The notes under the pieces were generated by a model that had not been told where the DNA came from, searched no databases, and worked only from the letters and a program-made list of their open reading frames with translations. From the NCBI RefSeq assembly GCF_000484695.1, contig NZ_AXVR01000011.1, forward strand, positions 42,875-106,874: a stretch of DNA of 64,000 bases, written 5' to 3'. Position numbers and translations under genes: made by a program. This document shows positions 1 through 9,746 of this stretch, in pieces. Numbering within the stretch: position 1 is the first letter of the stretch; each line of letters begins with the position of its first letter. The stretch comes from Salinispora cortesiana. GTDB taxonomy: Bacteria; Actinomycetota; Actinomycetes; Mycobacteriales; Micromonosporaceae.

Positions 1-1
1 G

Positions 2-64
2 GGTCCGAGCGATGCACCAACCGGGGACGGGTCCGGCCGTGCGACGGCCGGCCTCGGGGGATGA
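2..64 (+). CDS. Possible 3' end of rsmH (partial)
   Basis: In actinobacterial dcw clusters rsmH (16S rRNA m4C1402 methyltransferase) lies directly upstream of ftsL. One frame is open from the window edge and stops at 62-64, overlapping an ATG at 61. A second frame stays open to 108-110, so the true reading frame cannot be settled from so short a tail. No RsmH motif is visible. A perfect 8-bp hairpin (33-40 with 44-51) lies inside this stretch. The call rests on context only. Confidence 0.25.
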   Translation, partial: GPSDAPTGDGSGRATAGLGG

Positions 65-96
65 CGGGACAGGGACGGATGACGAGGGGGAGGGAC

Positions 97-684
97 ATGA
101 CGATTGACAAGCGCGACCGCCGGAACGGGGCCGGTGGCGGGCAGCGCACACCGCGGGCGGGGGGCCGGACCGCGGCGGAGCGGGCCACGCGCGCCGGCAC
201 CCAGACGCTGCCGGCGGGGCGGCCGGGGGCGACCCGCGCGGGGGGTACGCGTGCGTTCCCGACCCAGGGCACCGCGGCGCTGCGCCCGAGCGCGCGGACC
301 AGCACCCGAACGACTCGGCTGCGGGTGGCGCCACCGGCTCCGGTATCGGTGCCGCGCGCACCGTTTGCCACGTTGGTCGTCGTCCTGGTGGTCGGCGGGG
401 TGCTCGGCATCCTGTTGGTCAACACCAAGATCAATGAGAACGCGATTCGGCTGTCTCAACTCCAGCGGGAGCAGACCACCCTCAACCTGAAGCAGCAGCA
501 GCTGAACCAACAGATCACCGAGGCGAAGGCGCCGGGCAATCTGCTCGAAGCCGCGCGCAAGCTTGGTCTTGTCGAGCTCGAGCCGGGTTACATCCAGCTT
601 CCCGACGGCGGCGCGGCCATCGATGTGCCGCAGCCGGGCAGCGGGCTAGCGTCGGGGGCCGGTCAGCCGGGTAGCGGGGGGTAG
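97..684 (+). CDS. ftsL: FtsL-like cell division protein
   Basis: Bitopic divisome protein expected to work with FtsQ and FtsB at the septum and to act on FtsW-FtsI. The 195-residue product has a long basic, Arg/Gly/Thr-rich cytoplasmic N-terminus (about 95 residues), one hydrophobic segment (residues about 103-122, FATLVVVLVVGGVLGILLV), then a short coiled-coil-like stretch rich in Gln/Leu (NLKQQQLNQQITEAK) and a Gly-rich tail. The ATG at 97 is chosen because a GGGGAGGGAC Shine-Dalgarno ends just before it; ATG 61 is an alternative in the same frame. ftsI follows after 2 bp. The identity comes from position and topology, since FtsL sequences diverge strongly. Confidence 0.8.
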   Translation: MTIDKRDRRNGAGGGQRTPRAGGRTAAERATRAGTQTLPAGRPGATRAGGTRAFPTQGTAALRPSARTSTRTTRLRVAPPAPVSVPRAPFATLVVVLVVGGVLGILLVNTKINENAIRLSQLQREQTTLNLKQQQLNQQITEAKAPGNLLEAARKLGLVELEPGYIQLPDGGAAIDVPQPGSGLASGAGQPGSGG

Positions 685-686
685 CT

Positions 687-2837
687 GTGCCGCCGAGATC
701 GGAGGAGCCGCGCCGGGACGCCAAGGGGTCCCGGCGCGGCCCGTCCCGCGCCGACAGTTCAGCCGATCCCCGCCCGGCAGAGTCGGGTGGTGGCATCTCT
801 GGTGCCCGGGCCTACACCCCCCGCGGTCGCAGCATCGGCGAGCAGCGGCTGGGGGACGCCCGCGCAGGTCGCGCGGAGCCCCGTCGGACACCGCGAGGAG
901 ATCACAGTCGCTCCGGTGACCCGTTCCGTCCGGCACTCCAGGTGCTCAGCGGTGGGCGGGGCGGTGCTGCCCGGCGGGCGAACCCGCCGCGTCGCACCTC
1001 CGTGGTGCGCACCGTGCCTCGGCGCCCACCGGCGGAGGAACCACCGCCGCGGCGACGCCCGCCGCGCCCAACCTCAGCTCGGCCGACGCGACGCCGCCGG
1101 CTGAGGCCACCCCGTCTGGCCGACCCCGGCCGTCGGCTGCGGCTCGGCACCGCGCTGGTGCTGACCCTGTTCACCGTCATCGGTATTCGGCTCGTCGTGC
1201 TGCAGGTCGTGGAGAATCCGGACTACGCCGGTGCCGGAGTCGAGGATCGACTGACAACTGTGACTCTGCCGGCGCCTCGTGGCTCGATCTACGACCGGGA
1301 CGGCGAGGTGCTGGCGCACAGTGTCGAGGCTCGGTATGTCTTCGCCGACCCGACCCTGATCGACGACCCGGTGACCACCGCGCAGGCGCTCTCCGAACCG
1401 CTCGGTATCCCGGCGGCGGAGCTCGCCGAGAAGATGCGCAAGCGCAAGACCAACGGCGACGAACTGGAGTTCGTGTACCTCAAACGGGGGGTGAACGTTG
1501 ACCTGGCCGAGCAGATCGAGGACCTTGAGCTGGCTGGTGTCGGCGTCGAGCGAGATGAGCGACGGGAGGTCCCCGGTGGGGATCTGGCCGCCAACCTGAT
1601 CGGCTTCACCAGCCCGGATATGGTCGGCCTGGAAGGGCTCGAGGCCGGCTATGACGAGGTGCTCGCCGGCAAGGACGGTCTGGAACGGTATGAGGTGGGG
1701 TGGCGGGGCGCGCAGATCCCCGGCGGCTTCAGCGAGACGACCGCGGCGAAACCGGGCAGCTCGGTGTGCCTCACTCTCGACCGGGACCTGCAATACGTGG
1801 TGCAGGCCAAGCTGGCCGAGGCGATGGCGGCGGTCAACGGCTCGACCGCAACCGCGGTCATCCTGGAGGTAGGCACCAGCGAGGTTCTCGCCCAGGCCTC
1901 CTACCCGACCTACGACGTCGCGGACTGGCAGGAGAGCGACCCGGCCGACCGGGACGACGTGGCGACCGGCTTCGTGGTCGAACCGGGGTCGGTGCACAAG
2001 GCGATCACGTTCGGCGCCGCCCTCCAGGAGGGCGTCATCACCCCGGACACCACCCTGCCCGTCCCCAACACCGTCCGCCTCGGTGACACCACGTTCGCCG
2101 ACACCACCAGGGCGAACGGTAAACGGATGAGCTTGGCGGGGATGATGGCGTACTCGTCCAATGTCGGCACCATCGCCATCGCCGACCAGCTCGGTCCGGA
2201 CCGGCTCATCGACTACCAGAAGCGCTTCGGGCTCGGTGAGCCGACCGGTGTCGGGTTACTCGGGGAGGCGAGCGGTGCGCTGCTCCCCGCCGACCAGTGG
2301 AGTGCTTCGTCGTACGGGTCGGTGCCGATCGGGCACAGCGTGGACGTCACCGCGATCCAGATGGCTGCCGCGTACGCGACCATCGCCAACGACGGCACGT
2401 ACGTGGCGCCGCGGCTGGTGAAGGAGATCGTCGGGCCACAGGGAGAGCGGACCACGCCGGAGGCGCCGACGACCCGGGAGGTGTTGACCCCGGAGACCGC
2501 CGCCGAGCTGCGTACCATCATGGAGGCGGTGACCACCGTCGACGGCGCGACCGGTCGGGCCGCGGCAGTCTCCGGCTACCGGGTGGCCGGGAAGTCCGGC
2601 ACCGGCACTCGGCGGGTAGACGGGCAGAAGCAGCCCGGTGAGGTGGCGGCGTTTATCGGGATGGCCCCGGTGGAGAAGCCCCGATATGTGATCGCTGTCT
2701 TCGCCCACACTCCCGGGGGCGGTGGCGGCGACATCGCCGCGCCGGTGTTCGCCGACATGATGCGGTTCACCTTGCAGCACTATCGGGTGCCGCAGTCGCC
2801 GGTCCCACCGCCCAACTTTGACGTCTTTCCCCGCTGA
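687..2837 (+). CDS. ftsI: Peptidoglycan D,D-transpeptidase FtsI (PBP3 class)
   Basis: Septal class B penicillin-binding protein that cross-links peptidoglycan behind FtsZ with FtsW. It has 716 residues: a very basic, Pro/Arg-rich cytoplasmic N-terminus of about 150 residues, a membrane anchor (LRLGTALVLTLFTVIGIRLV), a dimerisation/pedestal domain and the C-terminal transpeptidase domain. The catalytic motifs are intact: SVHK with Ser435, SSN at 490-492, and KSGTG at 636-640. The N-terminus is longer than in E. coli FtsI, as is common in actinobacteria. It starts with GTG directly after the ftsL-like gene. Confidence 0.96.
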   Translation: MPPRSEEPRRDAKGSRRGPSRADSSADPRPAESGGGISGARAYTPRGRSIGEQRLGDARAGRAEPRRTPRGDHSRSGDPFRPALQVLSGGRGGAARRANPPRRTSVVRTVPRRPPAEEPPPRRRPPRPTSARPTRRRRLRPPRLADPGRRLRLGTALVLTLFTVIGIRLVVLQVVENPDYAGAGVEDRLTTVTLPAPRGSIYDRDGEVLAHSVEARYVFADPTLIDDPVTTAQALSEPLGIPAAELAEKMRKRKTNGDELEFVYLKRGVNVDLAEQIEDLELAGVGVERDERREVPGGDLAANLIGFTSPDMVGLEGLEAGYDEVLAGKDGLERYEVGWRGAQIPGGFSETTAAKPGSSVCLTLDRDLQYVVQAKLAEAMAAVNGSTATAVILEVGTSEVLAQASYPTYDVADWQESDPADRDDVATGFVVEPGSVHKAITFGAALQEGVITPDTTLPVPNTVRLGDTTFADTTRANGKRMSLAGMMAYSSNVGTIAIADQLGPDRLIDYQKRFGLGEPTGVGLLGEASGALLPADQWSASSYGSVPIGHSVDVTAIQMAAAYATIANDGTYVAPRLVKEIVGPQGERTTPEAPTTREVLTPETAAELRTIMEAVTTVDGATGRAAAVSGYRVAGKSGTGTRRVDGQKQPGEVAAFIGMAPVEKPRYVIAVFAHTPGGGGGDIAAPVFADMMRFTLQHYRVPQSPVPPPNFDVFPR

Positions 2838-2914
2838 CCAGCGTAGACGGGACATCATCGGTGCGTGCCGACGAACCACCGGGGCGGCTGTGCGGCCGGA
2901 ACCGGACGACCGGG

Positions 2915-2920
2915 TAGGGT
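2915..2920 (+). promoter_or_regulatory. Putative -10 box of a leaderless murE promoter
   Basis: TAGGGT matches the actinobacterial TANNNT -10 pattern and lies 8 nt before the murE GTG at 2929. No Shine-Dalgarno precedes that start, so transcription probably begins at or next to the start codon. No convincing -35 box was found. The 91-bp gap after ftsI supports a separate promoter within the cluster. Confidence 0.5.
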
Positions 2921-2928
2921 CTGACGCC

Positions 2929-4473
2929 GTGTCCGGCAATCCTCGCCCTCGTAGCGTGACCGGAATCCGGCTCGGTAGCCTCGCCGCTCGGCTCGCCGCC
3001 GAGTCCCGCGCGGACGCCGTTGACCTCCGGTCCCCGCCAGCGGAACCGACGGTCACCGGGGTGACGCACGCCAGCCAGGAGGTCCGCCCCGGCGACCTGT
3101 ACGCGGCCCTGCCGGGTGCCCGGCGGCATGGTGCCGAATTCGTTCCGGCCGCGGCCCAGGCTGGTGCGGTGGCTGTGCTCACCGACCCGGATGGCGCGGC
3201 CGCGACCGCGGAAGCCGGTCTGCCCATGCTGGTGGTGCCAGACCCGCGGGCCGTGCTGGGGGACCTGGCCAGTGTGGTGTACGGCGACCCGACCGCCGGG
3301 TTGACGGTGATCGGGGTGACCGGAACCGCGGGCAAGACCTCCACGGCGTACCTGGTCGAGTCAGGGCTGCGGGCGGCCGGGCACACCACCGGTCTGATCG
3401 GCACGGTGGAGACCCGCCTCGGCGATCTGGCGATCGACAGTGTCCGGACCACGCCCGAGGCGACCGACCTGCACGCCATGCTCGCCGCTGCCCGAGAGCG
3501 CGGCGTCACCGCCGTGGTCATGGAGGTGTCCAGCCACGCCCTGGCCATGGGGCGGGTCGGCGGCGTCCGGTTCACCGTCGGCGGCTACACCAACTTCGGC
3601 TCCGACCACCTCGATTTCCACGCCGACTCCGCGGACTACTTCGCCGCCAAGGCGAAGCTCTTCGACGGCCGTTGCGAGGTGGAGGTGCTCAACCACGACG
3701 ACCCGGCGCTGATTCCGCTGCGTCGACCCGCCACCGTGACCTACTCCGCGGCCGGCGACCGCTCCGCCACCTGGTGGGCCGACGAGGTCGGTGGCGAGGG
3801 GTACGCGCAGCGCTTCACCCTGCACGGCCCGGACGGGCTGATCCTGCCCGCCGGGGTGGCCCTGCCCGGACGGCACAACGTCGCCAACGCGCTGCTCGCC
3901 GTCGCCGTGCTGGTGGCGGCCGGGGTGGCGCCGCGGGCCGCTGTTGCTGGGGTGGCTGACTGCGGCGGCGTCCCCGGTCGGCTGGAGTTGGTGCCGTCCC
4001 CCGGCCCGGTGCGCGGCGTCGTCGACTACGCGCACAAGACCGATGCGATCGTCGCCGCGCTGGCCGCCCTGCGGGAGTTCAGCACCGGCCGGCTGATCTG
4101 CCTACTCGGCGCCGGCGGCGACCGGGACCGGGGCAAGCGGCCCCTGATGGGCGTCGCCGCCGCCCAGGGAGCAGATGTGGTGCTGGTGACCGACGACAAC
4201 CCGCGGACCGAGGATCCCGCCGAGATCCGGGCCGAGGTGCTCGCCGGCGTGCGTCGGGCCGACACCGAGGTGCAGGTCCTGGAGGTGCCCGGTCGGCGTG
4301 CGGCGATCGCGGCGGCGGTCGAGCTCGCTGCGCCGGGGGACGTGGTGGCGCTGTTGGGCAAGGGGCACGAGCAGGGGCAGGAGGTTGGCGGGCAGATGCA
4401 TCCCTTCGACGACCGCACTGAGCTGGCCGCCGCGCTGCGGGCCCGCTTCGGCGACCAGGTGGGGCAGCCGTGA
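2929..4473 (+). CDS. murE: UDP-MurNAc-tripeptide synthetase MurE (meso-DAP type)
   Basis: ATP-dependent cytoplasmic ligase that adds the third amino acid to UDP-MurNAc-L-Ala-D-Glu. The 514-residue product has the N-terminal UMP-binding domain, a P-loop in GVTGTAGKTST (Gly135-Lys136) and the C-terminal ligase domain. The substrate motif DNPR is at 423-426; in this family it marks meso-diaminopimelate rather than lysine addition, fitting the DAP-type walls of Micromonosporaceae. The GTG at 2929 is chosen because a TAGGGT -10 box lies just upstream; the frame is open further upstream without a better start. The stop overlaps murF by 4 bp. Confidence 0.95.
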   Translation: MSGNPRPRSVTGIRLGSLAARLAAESRADAVDLRSPPAEPTVTGVTHASQEVRPGDLYAALPGARRHGAEFVPAAAQAGAVAVLTDPDGAAATAEAGLPMLVVPDPRAVLGDLASVVYGDPTAGLTVIGVTGTAGKTSTAYLVESGLRAAGHTTGLIGTVETRLGDLAIDSVRTTPEATDLHAMLAAARERGVTAVVMEVSSHALAMGRVGGVRFTVGGYTNFGSDHLDFHADSADYFAAKAKLFDGRCEVEVLNHDDPALIPLRRPATVTYSAAGDRSATWWADEVGGEGYAQRFTLHGPDGLILPAGVALPGRHNVANALLAVAVLVAAGVAPRAAVAGVADCGGVPGRLELVPSPGPVRGVVDYAHKTDAIVAALAALREFSTGRLICLLGAGGDRDRGKRPLMGVAAAQGADVVLVTDDNPRTEDPAEIRAEVLAGVRRADTEVQVLEVPGRRAAIAAAVELAAPGDVVALLGKGHEQGQEVGGQMHPFDDRTELAAALRARFGDQVGQP

Positions 4474-5885
4474 TCCGGCTGAGCCTGGCCGAGGTGGCGG
4501 CAGCGGTCGACGGCCGGTTGGCCGCCGCTGACCCGAGCGTCGCGGTCACCGGCTCGGTCGAGTTCGACTCCCGCAAGGTCGGCCCGGGCGGGCTCTTCGT
4601 CGCCTTCCCCGGGGAACGGGTGGATGGGCACGATTACGCCGAAGGGGCGATCCGGGCGGGTGCGGTGGCGGTGCTCGGCACCCGGGTGCTGCCCGGCGTG
4701 CCGATGGTGCTGGTAGCCGATGCCCAGCTGGCGCTGGGGCGACTGGCCCGCGCGGTGGTGGACCGGTTGCCCGAGCTGACCGTCGTCGGTCTCACCGGCT
4801 CCTCGGGCAAGACCAGCACCAAGGATCTGATCGCTGCCCTCACCGCTCGACTCGGGCCGACGGTCGCCCCGCCCGGCTCGTTCAACAACGAGCTGGGGCA
4901 TCCCTATACGGCGCTCCAGGCCGACCCGGGCACCCGTTACCTCGTGCTGGAGAAGGGGGCCCGCGGGGTGGGGCACGTCAGCTACCTCTGCGAGGTGGTA
5001 CCGCCGCAGATCTCCGTGGTGCTCAACGTGGGGGTGGCCCACATCGGTGAGTTCGGTTCCCGAGAGACCATCGCCCTGGCGAAGGGGGAACTGGTGGCGG
5101 CGCTGCCGGCGGAGGGGCTGGCCGTGCTCAACGCCGACGATGACCTCGTCGCCGCGATGGCGACGCGAACCCGGGCGCGGGTGGTCCGCTTCGGCGAGGC
5201 GGCCGATGCGGACGTACGCGCCGTTGACGTGCTGCTCGACGAGCGGGGCCGGCCGTCGTTCACGCTGGTGACACCGGAGGGGCGCGCGCCGGTGCGGCTC
5301 GGGCTGACCGGCCGGCACCAGGTGTCCAACTCGCTCGCCGCCGCCGCGGTGGCCCGGGAACTGGGAATGCCGGTGACCGAGCTGGCGACCGCCCTGGGTG
5401 AGCTCGGGCTGGTCTCGAGTCGTCGGATGGACGTCTTCGAGCGGGTGGACGGGGTCACCGTCATCGACGACTCGTACAACGCCAACCCCGCCTCGATGGC
5501 CGCCGCCCTGCGGGCGCTGGCCGGGTTCCGACAGCGGCGCACCATCGCGGTGCTCGGCTACATGGCCGAACTGGGGCCGTACGAGCAGGACGGGCATGTC
5601 GAGGTCGGTCGACTCGCCGCCGACCTCGGGGTGGACCGCCTGCTCGTGGTGGGCGAGGCGGCGGCCCCAATCCATCAGGGCGCAACATCGGTACGTGACT
5701 GGGAAGGAGAATCGGTGCAGCTCACCGATCAGGCGGGCGCCGTCGAGGTGCTGCGGGGAGACCTGCGGCCCGGTGACGTCGTCCTGGTGAAGGGCTCGCG
5801 GTACCGCACCTGGGAGGTGGCGGACGCGCTGCGCGCCGACGCCGTGACCGATCGGGGCGCGGGAGCGGACGGTGGCCTGGCATGA
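4470..5885 (+). CDS. murF: UDP-MurNAc-tripeptide:D-Ala-D-Ala ligase MurF
   Basis: Adds D-alanyl-D-alanine to UDP-MurNAc-tripeptide, the last cytoplasmic step before MraY. The 471-residue product shows a Mur ligase N-domain, a P-loop TGSSGKTST (Lys114), the NNELGHP segment that follows in MurF proteins, and the YNANPASM motif of the central domain. Its GTG start overlaps the murE stop (GTGA) and its stop overlaps the mraY start (ATGA), so translation is probably coupled. Confidence 0.96.
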   Translation: MIRLSLAEVAAAVDGRLAAADPSVAVTGSVEFDSRKVGPGGLFVAFPGERVDGHDYAEGAIRAGAVAVLGTRVLPGVPMVLVADAQLALGRLARAVVDRLPELTVVGLTGSSGKTSTKDLIAALTARLGPTVAPPGSFNNELGHPYTALQADPGTRYLVLEKGARGVGHVSYLCEVVPPQISVVLNVGVAHIGEFGSRETIALAKGELVAALPAEGLAVLNADDDLVAAMATRTRARVVRFGEAADADVRAVDVLLDERGRPSFTLVTPEGRAPVRLGLTGRHQVSNSLAAAAVARELGMPVTELATALGELGLVSSRRMDVFERVDGVTVIDDSYNANPASMAAALRALAGFRQRRTIAVLGYMAELGPYEQDGHVEVGRLAADLGVDRLLVVGEAAAPIHQGATSVRDWEGESVQLTDQAGAVEVLRGDLRPGDVVLVKGSRYRTWEVADALRADAVTDRGAGADGGLA

Positions 5886-7006
5886 GGGCAGTCATCGTCG
5901 CGGTCGGGGTGGCCTTCCTGGTCTCGCTGTTCTGCACCCCGATTGCGATCAAGGTCTTCACCCGGTTGAAGGCCGGCCAGCCCATTCGGGCCGAGGGGCC
6001 GGTGATGCACCAGGGCAAGAAGGGCACGCCGACGATGGGCGGGGTGGTCTTCATCCTGGCCACCGTCATCGCGTACGTCGCCGGTCACTTGGCCCTGACC
6101 ACGCTGCCGGACGCGCAGATCGCTCAGGTCGAACCGACCATCACGGCGCTGGTGCTGCTGGGGCTGATGGTGTTCTCCGGCGCGGTGGGTTTCATTGACG
6201 ACTTCCTGAAGGTCCGCAAGCGGCACAGTGGCGGCCTCAACAAGCGCGGCAAGCTGCTCGGTCAGATCCTGGTCGGGGCGGTGTTCGGGGTGATCGCGCT
6301 CTACTTCCCGAGCACCATGACCGACTCTCAGGGCACGTTGACCAACACCGAGACGGTCGGCAGCACGACGTTGAGCTTCATCCGGGACATCCCCGCGCTG
6401 GAGCTCACCAAGGTCGGCGCGGTCATTCTCTTCATCTTCGTGGTGATGGCAGCCACCAACGGCGTCAACCTCACCGACGGTCTGGACGGTCTGGCCACCG
6501 GCGCCTCGGTGATGGTGCTCGCGGCGTACGCGTTGATCGCCTTCTGGCAGTACCGGCACTGGTGCGCCGACCCGAACTACACCCAGGAGTACTGCTACGC
6601 GGTTCGGGACCCGCTGGAGATCGCGTTGATCGCTGGCGCGGCAGCCGGCGCCTGCGTCGGGTTCCTCTGGTGGAACACCTCGCCGGCCCGGATCTTCATG
6701 GGCGACACCGGGGCGCTGGGCCTGGGTGGTCTGATCGCCGGAATGGCGATGTCGACCCGGACGATCCTGCTGCTGCCGATCATCGGCGGGCTCTTCGTCA
6801 TCATCACGATGTCCGTGGTGATTCAGATCATCTCCTTCCGGACCATCGGCAAGCGGGTCTTCCGGATGTCACCGTTGCAGCACCACTTCGAGCTCGCCGG
6901 CTGGAGCGAGGTCAACATCGTGGTGCGGTTCTGGATCATCGCCGGCATCGGGGTGGCGATCGCCCTGGGCCTGTTCTACAGCGAGTTCCTCGCCCGCGTC
7001 GGTTGA
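5882..7006 (+). CDS. mraY: Phospho-MurNAc-pentapeptide transferase MraY
   Basis: Integral membrane enzyme that transfers phospho-MurNAc-pentapeptide to undecaprenyl phosphate to give lipid I. The 374-residue product has about ten hydrophobic segments. Family motifs are present: the N-terminal KKGTPTMGG loop, [17 protein letters not shown] and the late PLQHHFE histidine motif. In most dcw clusters murD follows mraY; here only 74 bp separate mraY from ftsW. Confidence 0.96.
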   Translation: MRAVIVAVGVAFLVSLFCTPIAIKVFTRLKAGQPIRAEGPVMHQGKKGTPTMGGVVFILATVIAYVAGHLALTTLPDAQIAQVEPTITALVLLGLMVFSGAVGFIDDFLKVRKRHSGGLNKRGKLLGQILVGAVFGVIALYFPSTMTDSQGTLTNTETVGSTTLSFIRDIPALELTKVGAVILFIFVVMAATNGVNLTDGLDGLATGASVMVLAAYALIAFWQYRHWCADPNYTQEYCYAVRDPLEIALIAGAAAGACVGFLWWNTSPARIFMGDTGALGLGGLIAGMAMSTRTILLLPIIGGLFVIITMSVVIQIISFRTIGKRVFRMSPLQHHFELAGWSEVNIVVRFWIIAGIGVAIALGLFYSEFLARVG

Positions 7007-7080
7007 CCGGACCGAATTTCTCGACACGCCGAGGAGACGGTTGCGGGGACCACCCCTCCTCCACCCGCGATGATGGGCGG

Positions 7081-8640
7081 GTGGGGGAGGGACCAGATAT
7101 CGAGGACAGCCCGGGGGCGGAGCGGCGTCGGCCGTCGGGGGGTACGCGTACCGCCGAGGTTCCTCGGGTGGCGCGGCCACCCGAGGAACCTCCTGACGCT
7201 CCGCCCCTGCGCGGACTGAGCGGTGCCGGCGGGTTGGCGGCGCTGCGTGGCCTGCTGGACCGGCCGCTGGCCTCCTACTACCTCCTGCTGTTCAGCGCCG
7301 GCCTGCTGCTGCTGATCGGTCTCACCATGGTCTTCTCGGCGACCAGCGTGGAGGACTTTGCCAAACGCGGCGATGCCACCGCGTCCCTGACCGAGCAGGC
7401 CATCTTTGCGGTGTTCGGCATCGTGGCCTTCTGGGCGTGCCAGCGGTTGCCGGTCCGCACCTTCCAGGCGGTCGCCTGGCCGGCGCTCTGGGGCACGGTG
7501 GGGTTGCTGCTGCTCCTGAATCTGTTGCTCGCGCTCCGCTCGCTGGCCGGCGTCAAACAGGTCGGCCCGTTCTCCGTACAACTAAACTGGCTGTACGTCG
7601 GGCCGTTCCAGCTTCAGCCCTCCGAGCTGGCGAAGTTCGCCCTCGTTCTGTGGGGTGCGGACGTGCTCGCCCGAAAGGGCGCCAGGCTCGGCTGGTGGCG
7701 GGAGTTGGCCACGCCGTTCTTCCCGGTGCTGGGGCTGCTGTTCGTGCTGGTCGGCTACAACGACCTGGGCACGCTGCTTTGTCTGCTGGCCCTGGTCGTC
7801 GGGCTGCTCTGGGCGGCCGGGGTGCGGATGCGGGTCTTCGCGGTGCTGAGCGCGATCGGCCTGTTCGGTGTCGGTCTGCTGGTGGCGGTCGCTTCATTCG
7901 GCGCTGGGTCGAGCAAGGCGGGCCAGGAGGACGAGGGTAATTTTCGGCTGGACCGGCTGACGAACTTCTTTGACCCGCCGCCGCTCGATACCTGCAAGCT
8001 GCACGAGTGCTACCAGATGCTGCAAGCGCGCTACGCGATCGAGAACGGGGGTTGGTTCGGCACCGGGTTGGGCAAAAGCTCCCTGAAGTGGGGCTCGCTT
8101 CCCGCCGCGGAGAATGACTTCATCTTCGTGATCATCGCTGAGGAGCTGGGTGCTGTCGGGTGCGGTGTGGTCGTGGCGCTCTTCGCGGTGCTCGCGTACA
8201 CCGGGCTGCGGATCGCCCGCCGAGTGACCGGCCGGTTCCGGCAGCTCGCCGCCGCCGCGGCGACCGCCTGGCTGATCGGCCAGGCCGTGATCAACATAGG
8301 TGGCGTGATCGGGTTGCTGCCGCTGACCGGTGTGCCGCTGCCGTTCATCTCCGATGGCGGGAGCGCCCTGATCGTCACGCTCGCCGCGGTCGGCATGCTC
8401 GCCTCGTTCGCCCGAGCCGAACCTGATGCGGCGAGAGCCCTGCATGCCCGTCCGCCGGCCCGATGGGTCCGACTAGTCTGGGCCCCATTGCCGCCGCTTC
8501 CCGGCCGGCGTCGCCCGGGTGCCCCACCTGCGCCCCGGGCCCGGGCGCCCCGGGGGCGGCATGGAGACGACCAGGCCGCACCGCGTGCGGTTCGGGCGAA
8601 TCGGGCCCGGCGTGGGTCGGCGGAGGAGAGGAGACGGTGA
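7081..8640 (+). CDS. ftsW: SEDS peptidoglycan glycosyltransferase FtsW
   Basis: SEDS-family polymerase that makes septal glycan strands with FtsI. From the GTG at 7081 the product has 519 residues: a charged, Pro-rich N-terminus of about 65 residues, about ten membrane segments starting at LASYYLLLFSAGLLLLIGLT, and a basic C-terminal tail. SEDS signatures include QPSELAKFALVLW and the C-terminal LPLTGVPLPFISDGGSALI. The upstream open frame inside mraY is spurious, because useful similarity begins after 7081. The last codons overlap the start of murG. Confidence 0.94.
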   Translation: MGEGPDIEDSPGAERRRPSGGTRTAEVPRVARPPEEPPDAPPLRGLSGAGGLAALRGLLDRPLASYYLLLFSAGLLLLIGLTMVFSATSVEDFAKRGDATASLTEQAIFAVFGIVAFWACQRLPVRTFQAVAWPALWGTVGLLLLLNLLLALRSLAGVKQVGPFSVQLNWLYVGPFQLQPSELAKFALVLWGADVLARKGARLGWWRELATPFFPVLGLLFVLVGYNDLGTLLCLLALVVGLLWAAGVRMRVFAVLSAIGLFGVGLLVAVASFGAGSSKAGQEDEGNFRLDRLTNFFDPPPLDTCKLHECYQMLQARYAIENGGWFGTGLGKSSLKWGSLPAAENDFIFVIIAEELGAVGCGVVVALFAVLAYTGLRIARRVTGRFRQLAAAAATAWLIGQAVINIGGVIGLLPLTGVPLPFISDGGSALIVTLAAVGMLASFARAEPDAARALHARPPARWVRLVWAPLPPLPGRRRPGAPPAPRARAPRGRHGDDQAAPRAVRANRARRGSAEERRR

Positions 8641-9746
8641 TGGGTCCGCTGCGTTCGGTGGTGCTTGCGGGAGGTGGCACCGGGGGGCACATCTACCCGC
8701 TGCTCGCCTTCGCCGACTGCCTGCGCCGACACGACTCCGGCATCCGGATCACCTGTCTGGGCACCCCCAAGGGGCTGGAGAACGAGCTGATCCCGCCCGC
8801 CGGGTACGACCTGCGTCAGATCCCCGCGTACCAGCTCCCCCGCTCGGTCAACCTGGACCTGGTGAAGACCCCGGGCCGGATGTGGACCGCGGCCCGGGCG
8901 GCCGGCAAGGTCATCAACGAGGTGCAGGCCGATGCGGTGGTGGGGTTCGGCGGATACGTCTCGGTTCCGGCGTACCTCGCTGCCTGGCGACGTGAGCTGC
9001 CGATCGTCATCCACGAGGTCAATGTGCCGCCGGGGGTGGCCAACCGGCTGGGCATGAAGTTCACCAAGCACGTCGCGGTGGGCTTCCCGCACCAACCGGC
9101 GCAGGCCGAGTCGCTGCGCGGTGCCCGGGTGGTGGGGGTGCCGCTGCGCCGGGGCATCGCCGGTCTGGACCGGGCTGCCATGCGCACCGCCGCCCGCGCC
9201 CACTTCGGTCTCCGTCCAGACCTGCCGGTGCTCTTCGTCGCCGGCGGATCACAGGGCGCCCGCTCGATCAACCTGGCGGTCACCGGGGCGGCCAAGGAAC
9301 TGGCCCGGAACGGAGTGCAGGTGCTGCACGTGGTCGGTGCACGCAATGAGGCGGTGTCGGTGCCGACCGACCTGCCCGCACCGTACGTGACGGTGCCGTA
9401 CCTGTCGCAGATGGAGCTGGGGTACGCCGCGGCCGACCTGATGCTCGGCCGGGGCGGGGCGATGACCTGCGCAGAGGTGGCGGCGGTCGGGCTGCCGACG
9501 ATCTACGTGCCGTACCCGCACAGCAACCAGGAGCAGCGACGAAACGCGTTGCCGGTGGTGGAGGCCGGGGGCGGACTACTCGTTGACGACGCCGAGCTGA
9601 CACCGGCCTGGGTGGAGAACACGGTGATCCCGTTGATCCGTGACCCGAATCGGCTGGCCATGATGGGGGCTGCCGCAGCCGCGTACGGGCATCGCGACGG
9701 CGACGAAGCACTACTCAACTTTGTCTATGAGGCGGTGGTCCGGTGA
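8640..9746 (+). CDS. murG: UDP-GlcNAc:lipid I GlcNAc transferase MurG
   Basis: Peripheral GT28 glycosyltransferase that converts lipid I to lipid II on the inner membrane face. The 368-residue product begins MGPLRSVVLAGGGTGGHIYP, carrying the Gly-rich GGGTGGH acceptor-site motif; the C-terminal domain has GRGGAMTCAEVAAVGLPTIY and the PYPHSNQEQR donor-site region. ATG 8640 overlaps the ftsW TGA by one base and follows a GGAGGAGAGG Shine-Dalgarno; GTG 8637 is also possible. The stop overlaps the murC GTG. Confidence 0.96.
   Translation: MGPLRSVVLAGGGTGGHIYPLLAFADCLRRHDSGIRITCLGTPKGLENELIPPAGYDLRQIPAYQLPRSVNLDLVKTPGRMWTAARAAGKVINEVQADAVVGFGGYVSVPAYLAAWRRELPIVIHEVNVPPGVANRLGMKFTKHVAVGFPHQPAQAESLRGARVVGVPLRRGIAGLDRAAMRTAARAHFGLRPDLPVLFVAGGSQGARSINLAVTGAAKELARNGVQVLHVVGARNEAVSVPTDLPAPYVTVPYLSQMELGYAAADLMLGRGGAMTCAEVAAVGLPTIYVPYPHSNQEQRRNALPVVEAGGGLLVDDAELTPAWVENTVIPLIRDPNRLAMMGAAAAAYGHRDGDEALLNFVYEAVVR

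Noticed and set aside
6562..7080. Upstream extension of the ftsW frame into mraY
   Set aside because: It overlaps mraY by more than 400 bp and has no SEDS features; GTG 7081 gives the expected N-terminus.
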